DNA from: Crambe crambe
Taxonomy: Eukaryota > Porifera > Demospongiae > Poecilosclerida > Crambeidae
Assembly (NCBI GenBank): GCA_963924555.1
Contig: OZ004595.1
Span: forward strand, 3,410,001 to 3,474,000
Reading direction: 5' to 3'
Length of the DNA stretch: 64,000 nt
In this document: one piece after another, positions 33,332-45,321 of the stretch
Layout of the letters: every line of letters starts with the position of its first letter
Numbering within the stretch: position 1 is the stretch's first letter
The notes under the pieces: generated by a model
The model's database searches: none
Told to the model about the DNA's origin: nothing
The model's input: the letters and a program-made list of their open reading frames with translations, nothing else
Program-made: the position numbers and the translations under genes

Positions 33332-34023
33332 TAAAGAAAAAGAACAAAAGTCAATTTTAGACATCGTTTTTTTCTTATGTTAGCGAATGAATTTTTGGTT
33401 TTGGAATATTCTCCTCTCTTCTTTGTAGATATAATAATTCACTCTAGACTTCTGAGAACCTGTAGAGTAAGGGTAGAAGAGAAAGAAGAGTTTTTAGTTT
33501 ATACAGTCTTATGACCTTTGACCCGCCATCCCTACTTAGAGAGTGCTAGCGCACTCTCTGATAAAGAAATTGAACAAAAGTCAATTTTAGACATCGTTTT
33601 TTTCTTGTGTTAGCGAATGACTTCTTGGTTTTTGAACATTCTCCTCTCTTCTTTGTAGATGTAATAGTTCACTGTAGCCTTCTGAGAACCTGTAGAGTAA
33701 GGGTAGAAGAGAAGAAGAGTTTTTAGTTTGTACAGTCCAATGACCTTTGACCTGCCATCCCTACTTAGAGAGTGCTAGCGCACTCTCTGATAAAGAAAAA
33801 GAACGAAAAGTCAATTTTAGAACTCGTTTTTTTCTTATGTTGGCGAATGAATTTTTGGCTTTTGAACATTCTCCTCTCTTCTTTGTAGATATAATAATTC
33901 ACTGTAGCCTTCTGAGAACCTGTAGAGTGAGAGTAGAAGAGAAAGAAGAGTTTTTAGTTTATACTGTCCTATGGACTTTGACCTGCCATCCCTACTTTAG
34001 AGAGTGCTACCGCACTCTCTGAT
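33332..34023. repeat. Three tandem repeats of about 230 bp
   Basis: Each unit runs from ATAAAGAAA through GTCAATTTTAGA, TTCTCCTCTCTTCTTTGTAG, GAGAACCTGTAGAGT and CCATCCCTACTT to GAGAGTGCTAGCGCACTCTC, a perfect self-complementary spacer (TACC in the last unit). Unit boundaries lie near 33560, 33790 and 34020. The short ORF at 33747-34022 is only the repeat read through. Confidence 0.88.
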
Positions 34024-35022
34024 AATAAATCTTTTGGAAAATTCGAATAACTTATTGAAATATTATGTAGTTATAATGTCACAATAATTTATTCAAAGGG
34101 TAACTTAAACCATATCTAAAGTCTTTCCTAGCAAATTGAATCTAAGAGGTCCAAAAATCCAAAATTTTCTGCCCCCAGACCACCCTAGAGTAGACAGCAC
34201 ACTTTGCACGTTGAATGTTCATGATTCCACCCTACCACTTCAATTCTGCTTGCTACAGGCCTGATCAGTACACAGTCTTCAAGTAGTGATCAAAAAATGA
34301 ATACTAAGATACCCAGTTATTTTGTGTAGCTATACCTTGCATATTTAAAGCTAGCTTAGCTAGCTAGAATTTTTATTCAGAAGAATCAGAACTGTGGACA
34401 TGGGTATATTGCATATTTTGAAGAACATTTGGATACTTGCATATCAATCATGATTTTTGTATACACTTATCAGTAAGATCTAAACTATTGCCATGTAGCT
34501 ATAAGGTAGATTGGGGTAACTTGGGACACTCTTATTACAAATGATATCTCGACAACCGCTTTAGCTATAAACAAGCTTTAAGTTGCAAGAGATAGAGTAA
34601 CTTTTCTAGTCCCAGGCTGAGCTAAAGATGATTGGTATTGCTTACGACTACAATTCACCTATGTGTAGTAGGCAGAAATCCCTTTCAGGATAACTTGGGA
34701 CACTGCATGTCTATGCAATTTTGACAAAGCTTGTGCTTTGCATGTTTTGCTGACTTATCACTTTTTTAAAACACAGAGATCATTATGCAGTATTATCTCA
34801 GTGAATAGAATATTGATAAATCAATTCAGTAAGTTTGAAGTTAGTTTATTAAGTTTTTTCTTGCGGTCTTGTAAAATCAGCAGAGTGTTTAGGGCTGCTT
34901 ATTACCAACAGAGTAACCAAACACTCTAGACTGGCTTCAGAGAGAGACAAAGCATAGATGTTTACGTCCCAAGTCACCCCTTCGCGTACCTATCAACCCT
35001 TTACCGACTTCGATCGAGAGAG
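34024..35022 (-). repeat. Segmental duplication copy B, part 2 (inverted)
   Basis: Reverse complement of 6912-7920, nearly identical by eye. It resumes at AATAAATCTTTTGG exactly where part 1 stopped in copy A coordinates. Homology ends at CGATCGAGAGAGCTCT, about 90 bp before the kinase gene start codon. Confidence 0.87.
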
Positions 35023-35113
35023 CTCTGTCAAGGGCGTGTAGAGATACGCCCTAGTGAGGCCCGCCTTCGACTCTCCGTCTATAACTTCGTATGTGATCGC
35101 AAGCCTCGAGGGA

Positions 35114-38100
35114 ATGGCTGGAGCAGTGATGATAGATGTGTGGCTACTGTTACTGATATTTTTTCATGCAGCATCTGCCATCACTTTATCTGCTCCCATT
35201 GCTTGCACCTATGCCAACTCCACCTGCTCTACTTGCAGTCAAAGACCTTGTACACAGGGGGAGTCATTTCCACTGCTCCCTTCAGCCTGTCATCCAGACT
35301 ATCAAGTAAAATGAGTCTGTCAGTATTATAAGGTGCACCAGTCAGTATTGTAAGGTGCACAGTTTGTTTGCTTGGGCCAATATCTAAATATTGTTATAAG
35401 ATGCATTAATTATAGATGGACTTCTATTCATAGAGTTTAGTGATAAATCACATCGAATATCACCCAGAGAGAGCTCCACCCTCTTTCCAGCTCTCAGATC
35501 AACAGAGAGAGACAGGATTCTCTGTGCCTCCCGAGCTCTTTCCACCTTCTGCGAGTCTTGATAATATTTATATAATTTCTATCCACTTCAGAATCAAGCC
35601 AGAAAACCATGGGTATGTTGTACAAGCAACTGTAATTAAGTTTTGATATAATTATTTGTGGTTCCAGGATTTTATTACACATTGAAGATGAAAACTCTGA
35701 GTTACTTCTCTCTCTTGCAAACCGAACCATCCATCTCACTGACAGTCAAGAACTGTCTTTGTCACTATCACTACTAGGGGATGACTGGATGGCTGTCTTT
35801 ATTGAAGTGGGAGGGAGGATTTCACTCACTTTAGATGGCATATCCAATTCTACTCTTATGCCTAAAACCTTTATAGAAACATTTAGTAACGTGACAATAG
35901 GAGAAAACTTCACTGGCTACTTTCAGGATTTCATAGTCTACATACCAGCACTACCAACAGTTTCTCAGTTGCCATGGACTGCACAGTTTTTATCACAGTG
36001 CTATTGCCAAGGCAACCTTAGTGTGGATGGGCAGTGTTCAGATGGTGAAAATTTTTCCCCAAGGTCAGTGAGGAGTAAGTAGTCATCAGTTATCTAAGTT
36101 AATTGAGCATGTCATGGACCACAGCTGTCCAGCTACTTCCTACTTGGTCATAGATATGCAGTGTGACATCCTGAGAGTGTGGGCTAACATCTCAGTGATA
36201 TGAATACACTTGTACATTAATATAGAGTTATTCATTTGATAGTTGTTAGTATCATTGCACTCAAGGAATGTTTATGGTTGCTCGTGCAGTATATCGTAGT
36301 TCGATACAAGGGAGTTCAACTAATACATTGTAGACGGTGATCAGCTGGTATCTATATAATTGGCGAGCGAGCAAAGCAAGTGAGACACACACTTGTCATG
36401 TCAATCGAGATTCGCGATATATATTGTAATACTAGGGTATGTTCGTGTAACATATTCAATCGGCGAGCGAGCGAAGCAGTTGGTGAAAGTACAACTTTGA
36501 CTTATTGGGCTAAGATATTGCAGTGGTTGTGGGGCTGTATGATGCTTACTACAAACACTTATAAAACCAAGCGCCTACAATCCACTTAGTGCCTCTATGA
36601 CAAAATGCTGTAGAAAGCAATAAGCTCTAGCCGTTTATTCTAAGTGCTATGGGCATATTTTATTTGTGGGGTCAAAGGTCAAACTTTTGTGTGCGCATGC
36701 GTATTGTTAACTATACCCGCTAGCTATTGACGTACTCAGTCGAATCGCCACCGTCAATTTTTAATAATAAACCGGAAGTGACGTAATGGGCACAATTTTA
36801 ATGAAAAAAAAGAAGCAGGTGTGTTGGTGTGCTGGTTACTCTCCACTTATGGCTATCATGACTTCTGAAAACTTCTTATATGAAACTTTAATGACTTTTT
36901 CACCCTCCTCTTGATAAATAATACTTTACTAGACCTTTTTTAATAAATTCTCAGTGCATGAAATCATGGCTGATAAAAATGCTAATTGCAGTCAAAAACC
37001 ATTTCTCCTCTTCAGTATAAGACATGCATTGACTCAATAGATGTTTATGGTATATACTATCTTGTATCAAAAATCAAACATGTTCCAATAAAGTGTGTGC
37101 ATGCATTGATCAAACACAATTTCTGACTTCTTTGCTGCCATATTGTGTTAGTATACGTCAGCTGTTCACCAAATAGTTGAGTCTGTAGAAATATATCACA
37201 TGAATCTAGGCTCAGGAAAGATCAAATGTTGTAGTACTCTTTCCATGGGGGGAAATGTCTTCTTGGGGTCTTGCAATGAAATGACACTATTGGAAGTAAT
37301 TTTGTGAAAAAAGTAGGAATTTGCATCACATTAAATACACAAGAAAATTCTCAGAACAAAACAAAATTTGCAGGCAGGAATGATACATCTTAGCACTATC
37401 AATTCACAAAAAATCAAATTCCTAATTCATGGAGAAATGGAATTTGACCACTCTCTCCACTGGTACTTTCAGCCTGTACACTTGGACTCGGTGCACTCTC
37501 GGCTTCAGGAAGTCTAATGATACTACAACTAGCTACTTCATAAGCATGCATCATTACCTTCTTGAATAAGCCTTCCATGTGCTTGAATATCTTTCGATGC
37601 ACGTTTACCATCTCTTGTAGAATAGAGCCTTAACTCACACTAAAACAGCTGCCATTCTTTATGGTAATTTATACTGAGTTTGCAGCCACAAACGGGATGA
37701 ATTCAACTCCCACAGAATAGCAAGACAAAGTCAGCTTGCGACAAACGTGCGCATACTTAGACATGACTGTGCATGCTCAGATTTAAATATAATGGCGCCA
37801 GCTTACAGCAAGGAGAGAGAGGCAGAGGTGAAGTTCAGAGAAGAGCAAGGGAGGCAGAGAAGTCAGAGAGAACGTTTCACTGAAGATGAAAGAGCAAGGG
37901 AGAGAGAGAGGCAGAGAAGTCGAAGAACACACTAGACAGAAGATGAAAGAGCAAGAGAAAGAGAGAGGCACAGAGTGAAGGGGAGAAAAAGAAGGGAAGA
38001 AATGTCTGCCAGAGTATTAAGAGAAAACTAACAGGGAAGAACAAAGACATAGGCAAGCTGCTAATGAAATAAGCAGCATCTACCTTGGGCCCATTGTCAA

Positions 38101-41100
38101 GTTTGAGGTTTGCAAGTGAAGCTCTCAACTGCTGTCACAATGGAAAAATTATACTAGCTACCTCTTACTGATTATCCCTCTGCACTCAAAGAACTGTTTA
38201 CTGGTTAAAATGAAATTTGGGACAACTTGGAATTGATCACTAAAAGGATTTACTCCTGTTGAGAAATGGATTGAGTAACTAGCTAGCTATGTTGCACGTG
38301 AGAAAATCAATCCTATGCAAACACTTGCAACCCTCTATTGCAGGTTGTGGTACTTAATAAGGTTAGAACCTACATCCTATATAGGACAGTAAAGGCAGAT
38401 GATCAGCTGTACACAATTGACTATATCTTCACAGTAAGTGGCATGAAGTCCCACAGCTGAGAGTTTGATTTGATTCCAGGTACCTATGTGGACTGGTGGC
38501 ATGGTGTTAGATGGATAGTCAGACTCACTACAGATTAATGCATGTGAAAAGGAAGAATAAACTCAAGGGCACAAGTTAAAATCAAAATATTTGCACAATT
38601 AAATTTCGCTTAAAGTTTGCACATTACAATCAGTAGAACTGAGTCTGACATGATAATGCCCTTGCATTTCTTGCAGAAATAGACCTTTACGCATAACTTG
38701 TACCCTTCACAATATGTCACTGGTATAGGCCTCGATCTCATGGTCTCCTGATTACAAGCCCAGATTGCAAGCCACTCACTGCCAGTGAGTGGACACACAC
38801 ATATTCATGTATAGAGTTTTTGCAGGCGCAGGCGTGCGCGGGTACTCGCTAGTATATAATATTACAGTCAGTGTCAACTAGAACGGCTAATTTATTTGTG
38901 GGATTGTCACTGAACTCTGTTCCCATAGCTGCACTGAAGGTCACATCTATTTCACATAAAAAGAATTTGATTAACTATGTAATATCTCCGGAGTAACTAG
39001 TAGCTATATTAAAAATGACCCCCAATTTCTCCTGTGTAGGTTCTTAAACACTTCTCGAATTCCCACTGATTTTGGTGCTGATACCTCTCGGACAACTGTT
39101 TGGAGTTCTGGTGACAGTGATTCCCCTGTATCCTATGTAGTGGGCTTGAATACTTCTCTCAATCTGTCAAAGATCTTTGTGACATTTTCATCATTTTCTG
39201 CTCCACCTCAGAAAGTTGTACTACAATTTCTCAGCACTAGTGACTCAGTTTGGAAAAACTTGCAGTATTTTGCTGAAGACTGCAACACTTCTTTTGGTGT
39301 TTCTCCTGATGCTACGTATGTGAACCAATTGGCATTACTTATGGTTAAAGTATTTCAGGAGTTTCAGCTTTTATTGCAGACTAGTGAATGCTACTAGTGT
39401 TAATTGCCTTGAAGTGCCAATGATGGACTCTCTTATATTTTTGGTAAGGTACTTATAACTGTGTTTAACAATGACTGACATTGTTGTATGTCTATAGCTT
39501 CGTGGATCAGAGGCCAACCCAAGACCACCCATTGATCAGAATTCCTCATACTTTTTAGCCAGTCAAGTCAGAATAATCATGGAAGGTTGTTCCAATTATT
39601 CCATTGAAAGTTTCCAAATATGTCCAGAGTCTTGCTTTGACTTCGTTCCATCATGCACTACCCCTTTGCCTTCACCCACTTCACCTACCTGTCCTCAGAA
39701 TGTTTTAAGCCATCCATCCATAGTAACAACTGAAGATGTCACTACGGAAGAAACAACTGAAGTTGTCACTACAGAAGAAACAACTGAGGCTCTCATTATA
39801 GAAGAAACAACTGAGGCTCTCATTATAGAAGAAACAACTGAAGCTCTCATTATAGAAGAAACAACTGAGGCTCTCATTATAGAAGAAACAACTGAAGCTG
39901 TCACTACAGAAAAAACAACTGAAGCTGTTACTACGGAAGAAACAACTGAGGCTCTCACTACAGAAGAAACAACTGAGGCTCTCACTACAGAAGAAACAAC
40001 TGAAGCTCTCACTACAAAAGAAACAACTGAGGCTCTCACTACAGAAGAAACAACTGAGGCTCTTACTACAGAAGAAATAACTGAGGCTCTCACTACAGAA
40101 GAAATAACTGAAGTTATCACTACAGAAGAAACAACTGAGGCTCTCACTACAGAAGAAATAACTGAGGCTCTCACTACAGAAGAAACAACTGAAGTTATCA
40201 CTACAGAAGAAACAACTGAGGCTCTCACTACAGAAGAAACAACTGAGGCTCTCACTACAGAAGAAACAACTGAAGCTCTCACTACAAAAGAAACAACTGA
40301 GGCTCTCACTACAGAAGAAACAACTGAGGCTCTCACTACAGAAGAAATAACTGAGGCTCTCACTACAGAAGAAACAACTGAAGTTATCACTACAGAAGAA
40401 ACAACTGAGGCTCTCACTACAGAAGAAACAACTGAGGCTCTCACTACAGAAGAAATAACTGAGGCTCTCACTACAGAAGAAACAACTGAAGTTATCACTA
40501 CAGAAGAAACAACTGAGGCTCTCACTACAGAAGAAACAACTGAGGCTCTCACTACAGAAGAAACAACTGAGGCTCTCATTACAGAAGAAACAGTCACTAC
40601 AATTGAAGCCGCCGCCACTACTGAAATCACCCACTCAATGGCTACACCATCACCACCACCATCATCATCAATATTAGGGCCTGTACTAGGAGTATTGGCA
40701 GCAATATTGGTGATATTGGTACTAATTATTGCACTAATTATTTTACTTGTGAGAAGACATCGCAGGAAAGAACGTTCATTCCGACCAAGTGCTGCCATAT
40801 CACCACCTCAGCTATTTACCAAGTAAGCTTTTGTAGATAACCAATTCTGCTGATGTTAGTTTGTGCTAAAATGCTGCCCATAGCTAATACTTCACAAGTT
40901 ATTCATGCATAATTATAGCTGCAGGACTTAATAATTACAATTGCAAGTTCTTTATTATCTCTGACATAATCATGTACCTGGCTGCTGCATGTGTGTGTAC
41001 TTGCTAGCTCTGTACAATCATGCTGCTGGTGGCACATACTTCACCTTCCTCAGCTGCTAGTGCAAATGCTGGCAGCACTACCCCATAAGACAACATATGT

Positions 41101-41659
41101 ACCTAGCTATGTGCCAAGATGCCTCCTATATGCAGGCTAGCATATTATAGACTCAGCATGTAGTAATGGTAGAGATCTTGGCAATAGGTTACATGTTATT
41201 GTTGTTGCGGAGTCAGCCCCTAAGTATTATGATGCTGGCCCTGGAGTCTGGAGTCACTTATTGCATGCATGGTCATGGCTATTTTCATGAAATTTCTAGC
41301 TATGTATGTCCCATCCCACCATTTTTTACTTCCATCTATACCTCCATGATGTTACCCCACTTGAATTGAGCATAGCAAATACAGCACAATGGCTAGAGGC
41401 TTAGCATATACATATATAGAGGCTTAGCAAGTATAGAACACATAAAGACTTAGTACATACAATAAGGCCTTAGCACATACAGTATTGCTTCATATTGTGG
41501 TACACTCCAGCCTTGAGTGTAGCACAAAATACCACACACAACAGCTAGCTTTGTCAGAGCATAGTGCATACAGCACATAAATGCTTAGTACATTGCTTCG
41601 TTAGACATCAAGCTTCCTACATGTGGTTCGAATGACTGCATCCCCACATGTCCACATGT

Positions 41660-41700
<41 letters not shown>

Positions 41701-44700
41701 AGGGTTTGATTGGACCAATGCATGTCTGTGCAGACATACACTCTTTAAACTCCTACGGGCTCAGCATGAGGTCACCCTCTAGCCTTAGCACCCCTGTCCA
41801 CTGGGGGCAGGGAGGTAGGGCAACCTCCCTTTTAGCAAGCCAACTGTGAATCATTAGTGCCGTGAGTTGCCTGAATATCAAGGCTGACAAAAACCCTCGG
41901 GGGAGACAATGGGAGTGACCAGGCCTAGCAACCATGGCTGTGCAACCATTTAGCAAACTATGGCCCCTATAAAAATATGTACCATTAAAGAGTTAAGGAG
42001 AATAGTCTAGCCATGTTACTGAAAATTTTTTTCCCAACTTCATAGTTATAATTTCATTATTAATATTAATTGTAATGGAAAAGGCTTATTTATAGTGATA
42101 GAGCTATCTCATTAAAACACTTTTTTCAGTTATAGGTCAAATGATGATAAAAACATGGAACTTCCAGAATCTGTTATGAGTAACCCTGGTAGGCATGTAT
42201 TATAATTCAGTGAGTGAGCAGAGTGAGCAAGCTGACTCTCAGGTCATGACTCATATCTAGGTCTACTCCAAAATGCCCCAGGCATAGGTATATTAAAGTG
42301 TTGTGCAATAGCAGCACAGGGTAGGCACTAGATTTCTCCAAGTGCTTTGTAATAAGTATTACAGCTTTCTATGCATGCAGCTTCCTTTTCAGCAGCAATA
42401 ATTTGAAACATGAATAGAGCCATTACCATTAGAGTACATTAAAATTCGCTCGCTCGCTCACTGTCAATTGTTGCGCATTGTTATTATGATTCATTTATTA
42501 CAATTCATGAAAGACGGTAAGATTGAAAATCCATTCAGCAGGCTTTCTGACTCATCTGTAATCATACCTGGTCGATTTATTCAACTCATCAATACCATAG
42601 GACACGGTACAGGAAAAATTAATACGATGTTAGTTATGAGACAAAATTAATTATGCTAGCTCAAATGAATGTCTTCAATTTGGCTATATAGTTGGAAACT
42701 TCCTATGTACATGTGGAGCTACTAATCCTATGCATAAGGAAGGTCACCTTGCACTACTATCAATATTTCTTTATAGGAGAATTTGGAGTGGTATACAAAG
42801 GTTATCTCATAGGCTGGCGAGAAAAAACTACAACAGAAGTTGTAGCTATCAAGACATTGAAAGGTATGCAATCAAGGAATAGCTATACATTCAAGTGTGT
42901 GTGATTCAAAATGTCTATCATGATCATTATAGGTCTCTATACACCTAAGGATATCGAAAATTTAATGATTGAGAGTGAAAAGATGATGCTGTTCAACCAT
43001 CCGAATGTGATGAATTTAATTGGAGTGTGTACTGATGTAGGAGAAAGTCCGTATATTGTTATGCCCTTTATGGCCAAAGGCAGTCTCCTGGCTTACTTGA
43101 AGAGAGAGAGATCTCACCTCACTCTACCCAAATATGCTGGAAGTGAAATGGTTAGGTTTAGGCTATAATATTATGTGGTGAGGATTTTTAAATTCTTTTC
43201 AACTCTTCAAGATTGAAAATTCCCAGAGAAAGCTTCTTTCGATCTGCTTCCAGATTGCTAAGGGAATGAATTATCTAGCAGCAGAAAAAATTGTGCATAG
43301 AGACTTGGCTGCTCGTAACTGCATGTAAGCAGAGGGTATACTTAATTACATTATAATATTATTATCTATGTAACTTATGCTTATCATTAAAGTAGTAAAG
43401 TGATAATAACATAGGCGTGGGAACCAGGGGGGCACAGGAGGCTGTTGGGCCCCCTTGAAATTAAATGAAGACAAGTGTATATAGCCTTATACTGTAATAT
43501 GAAATTGTTGTTGCCCCAAATCATCTTCCTCCTATGCCTATGAATAACTCAATTTTTTTTAAACCACGATGAGATAAATTTGATGGCAAAGGGAATATAA
43601 GGATAATGAGAAATGTAAGGTTATAAAAACAAGTCAATCAGGGTCTGGTGACAGTCTGCTCTCAGTTTCGAGAAGTGGATTTTTTTCTTGTTGATCTATG
43701 CCTATGAATAACTAGCTAGATAGATCACTGGTGCAAACTACATGTATCTGGTGATCATAATTATGAGTTGATAACTTTGCCTTGTGATCTGTTGGTAGTT
43801 AATCTTGTAGGATAGATGACCATTTTGTGATCAAAGTGGGAGATTTTGGTCTCTCTGAGGATATATATTCCTGTAACTACTTCAAACAAGAGAAAGGAGA
43901 CAAGAGTTCATCAGTGAAACTCCCAGTGAAATGGATGGCCTTGGAAAGTCTTCTTGATGGCATCTTTACTGAGAAGACAGATGTGGTGAGCATTGTCTAG
44001 TGTGTCCACCATAGCTATCTTGCAACTCCATGTATGTCTGCTCAGTGGTCATTTGGAGTGACCTGTTGGGAAGTGTTTAGTCTTGGGTACCGCCCCTACC
44101 CTACTATTCATCCCTCAGCTCTCATAGAATTCCTCCAAAGTGGAGAAAGACTCCAGAAACCCAACAATCCAGGATGCACACGTAAAGTGTAAGTTAATTA
44201 TAGTTAGTTCCTAATATCAATTTCTGCTTTCCTCTATTTGTATTATCTTACTTTATTCTGATGATATTAACTGGTTGCTCAGCTTTTTATACTTTCAAAC
44301 CCTCCATGCCATAAATCTATAGAATGTCTATACACCTTATGCTTTTGGAGTTAGAATGAAAAACCAGCTATGAGTCAGCCTATGACACAGAAAACACTTA
44401 TACTTAACAAGTAGCTGCTACATAGTTGAGGTATATGGACATTTGGCTTGAATAGCTACATACATGTACAAGCACTGCAACCGTAGGGAGTCTAAGGTTT
44501 GAGAGTAACTATTCTTCTTTGGCCTATTGAATTATAACAAATTAATCTGCTACGTAGAAAAAATAATTTTACTGCAATCTGGACATAAGTTTATACAGTG
44601 GAACCTCAGTATAATGGAACTCACTTAGCCAGACATCTCGGTTAGCCAAATACCGTTTCAGGAAAATTTTAATAACATTGTAACAATAAAACACATGCTC

Positions 44701-45321
44701 GTAATGGCTATAGACAGCTAGCTCGCTATCTAAATAATAGCTAGCTAAAGGGCTTGATCCTGCAGCCACAACAGCTTTTCTTCGAATCATCCTAGAAGAT
44801 GGCACCTCCAATTAGTCTCACCAATTGGCTACACGAGACTTTCTTCAATCCTGTCTCTAGCAAACATATACCATCATCTACGTAGTAGATTCTATGGCCT
44901 TACCATTTTTTGTGCAAGACAACAAGTGTCATCCAGAGGTATGCAGGATGATTATACTAATGTACACAGCTACACTTCTATAATTTCGCATGTGCCACAG
45001 TCCAGTAGTCCAGTCTCCATCTACTAGCTATATCAACAGCAGTGAGCTAACTCTGTCAATTTAAGTCTTGCATGGCTATAGCTGCATCTGCCCAAACTGC
45101 CAAACCAAATGTCCAGTCCTAAGATCATAGAGCATAGGTTTAAAAGTTATAACTTGTTAATTAAATTTCATATTTTAAAAAGGTATGATTTGATCATTCA
45201 ATGCTGGAATGCATCACCTGAAAAGCGTCCCTTTTTTGAAGACCTTGTGGAAGAAATAGACTCACTACTGGAAGGAGTAGCAGGATACCTCGAGTTTTCA
45301 GCTTTTTCCAGCAAAGTTTGA
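35114..45321 (+). CDS. Receptor tyrosine kinase with LamG-like and laminin-N-like ectodomain and mucin-like stalk
   Basis: Single-pass receptor that should phosphorylate tyrosines in the cytoplasm. Proposed exons: 35114-35305, 35434-35612, 35668-36063, 39040-39315, 39380-39443, 39498-40822, 42130-42188, 42514-42606, 42777-42863, 42933-43150, 43212-43324, 43811-43985, 44046-44188, 45183-45321; every junction is GT-AG and keeps phase. Signal peptide: [14 protein letters not shown]. LamG-like: [16 protein letters not shown] through [19 protein letters not shown]. Laminin-N-like: [19 protein letters not shown], then [11 protein letters not shown]. Thr/Glu repeats follow, then the helix [20 protein letters not shown] and basic RRHRRK. 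Kinase: loop [15 protein letters not shown] lysine, [26 protein letters not shown] and CW...KRP. All catalytic residues are present. The C-tail after the kinase is short. Met at 35114 is preferred over an in-frame upstream Met at 35054, because the signal peptide follows it. Confidence 0.88.
37790..38290 (+). pseudogene. Possible Helitron-type remnant in kinase intron
   Basis: Inside the 36064-39039 intron. A short open stretch rich in Arg/Glu (REREREAE-like; [20 protein letters not shown]) is followed, after stops, by YLGPIVK and [11 protein letters not shown], which recall N-terminal parts of Helitron/PIF1-helicase proteins of invertebrates. No helicase motif is seen. It could equally be low-complexity coding-like sequence. 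Confidence 0.3.
39720..40590 (+). repeat. 27-bp (9-residue) coding minisatellite in kinase ectodomain
   Basis: About 32 units of the type ACAACTGAGGCTCTCACTACAGAAGAA, encoding TTEETTEAL with variants ([36 protein letters not shown]). A multi-unit block containing EVI and EIT variants itself recurs two to three times, indicating higher-order duplication. It lies just outside the membrane helix. Thr-rich acidic repeats suggest an O-glycosylated stalk; this is an inference. Long open frames on the opposite strand here are shadows of the repeat. Confidence 0.95.
40823..42129. other. Kinase gene intron between membrane and juxtamembrane exons
   Basis: About 1.3 kb. Contains TAGCATACATA / TTAGCA-type short repeats (41400-41480), a (GA)n tract and G/C-rich segment 41755-41950 without a convincing protein. 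Confidence 0.6.
41663..41697. repeat. (GA)n microsatellite
   Basis: A 35-bp AG/GA run inside a kinase intron. Confidence 0.95.
43410..43542. mobile_element. Small hAT-like MITE in kinase intron
   Basis: The left end is CATAGGCGTGGGAACCAGGG, followed by GGGGCAC. The right end is TTCCTCCTATGCCTATG. The ends are like the other hAT-type elements here (CATAGGTGCTGGAAGC, CAGTAGCGTTGGAGC). About 133 bp, no ORF. The right-end string CTATGCCTATGAATAACT recurs at about 43697, so a second partial copy may follow. Confidence 0.6.

Larger units (their letters stand above)
31427..33339. repeat. Tandem array of 0.8-0.9-kb units
   Basis: Units start ATAGTGAAGTAGAGCCTTAG, GTGCCGCTCTAACAGATGGC and CGGTACGTCGATCT, then an ATT microsatellite, a foldback palindrome, and a 400-bp segment ending GGCGTCGAAAGATTAGCTAG then TGTTCCGAGTGCT. 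Copies are 31427-32248, 32249-33186 and the start of a third at 33187-33339. A partial unit precedes the hAT element at 27.8-28.7 kb. No protein-coding potential is evident. Confidence 0.85.

Noticed and set aside
27358..33339. CRISPR-like direct repeat array
   Set aside because: The repeats are long palindromes and kilobase units with no short regular repeat-spacer pattern, in a eukaryotic context.
33747..34022. 91-codon plus-strand ORF
   Set aside because: It is the last unit of a noncoding 230-bp tandem repeat read through. The other units have stops in the same place or shifted frames.
37877..38128. Ser/Leu/Phe-rich minus ORF with apparent hydrophobic segments
   Set aside because: It is the antisense of an Arg/Glu purine-rich stretch; the hydrophobicity is a composition artefact.
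39695..40798. Long open frames of 367 and 309 codons on the minus strand
   Set aside because: They mirror the 27-bp coding repeat on the plus strand, whose composition avoids stops in other frames. The plus frame joins spliced exons with a signal peptide, membrane helix and kinase.
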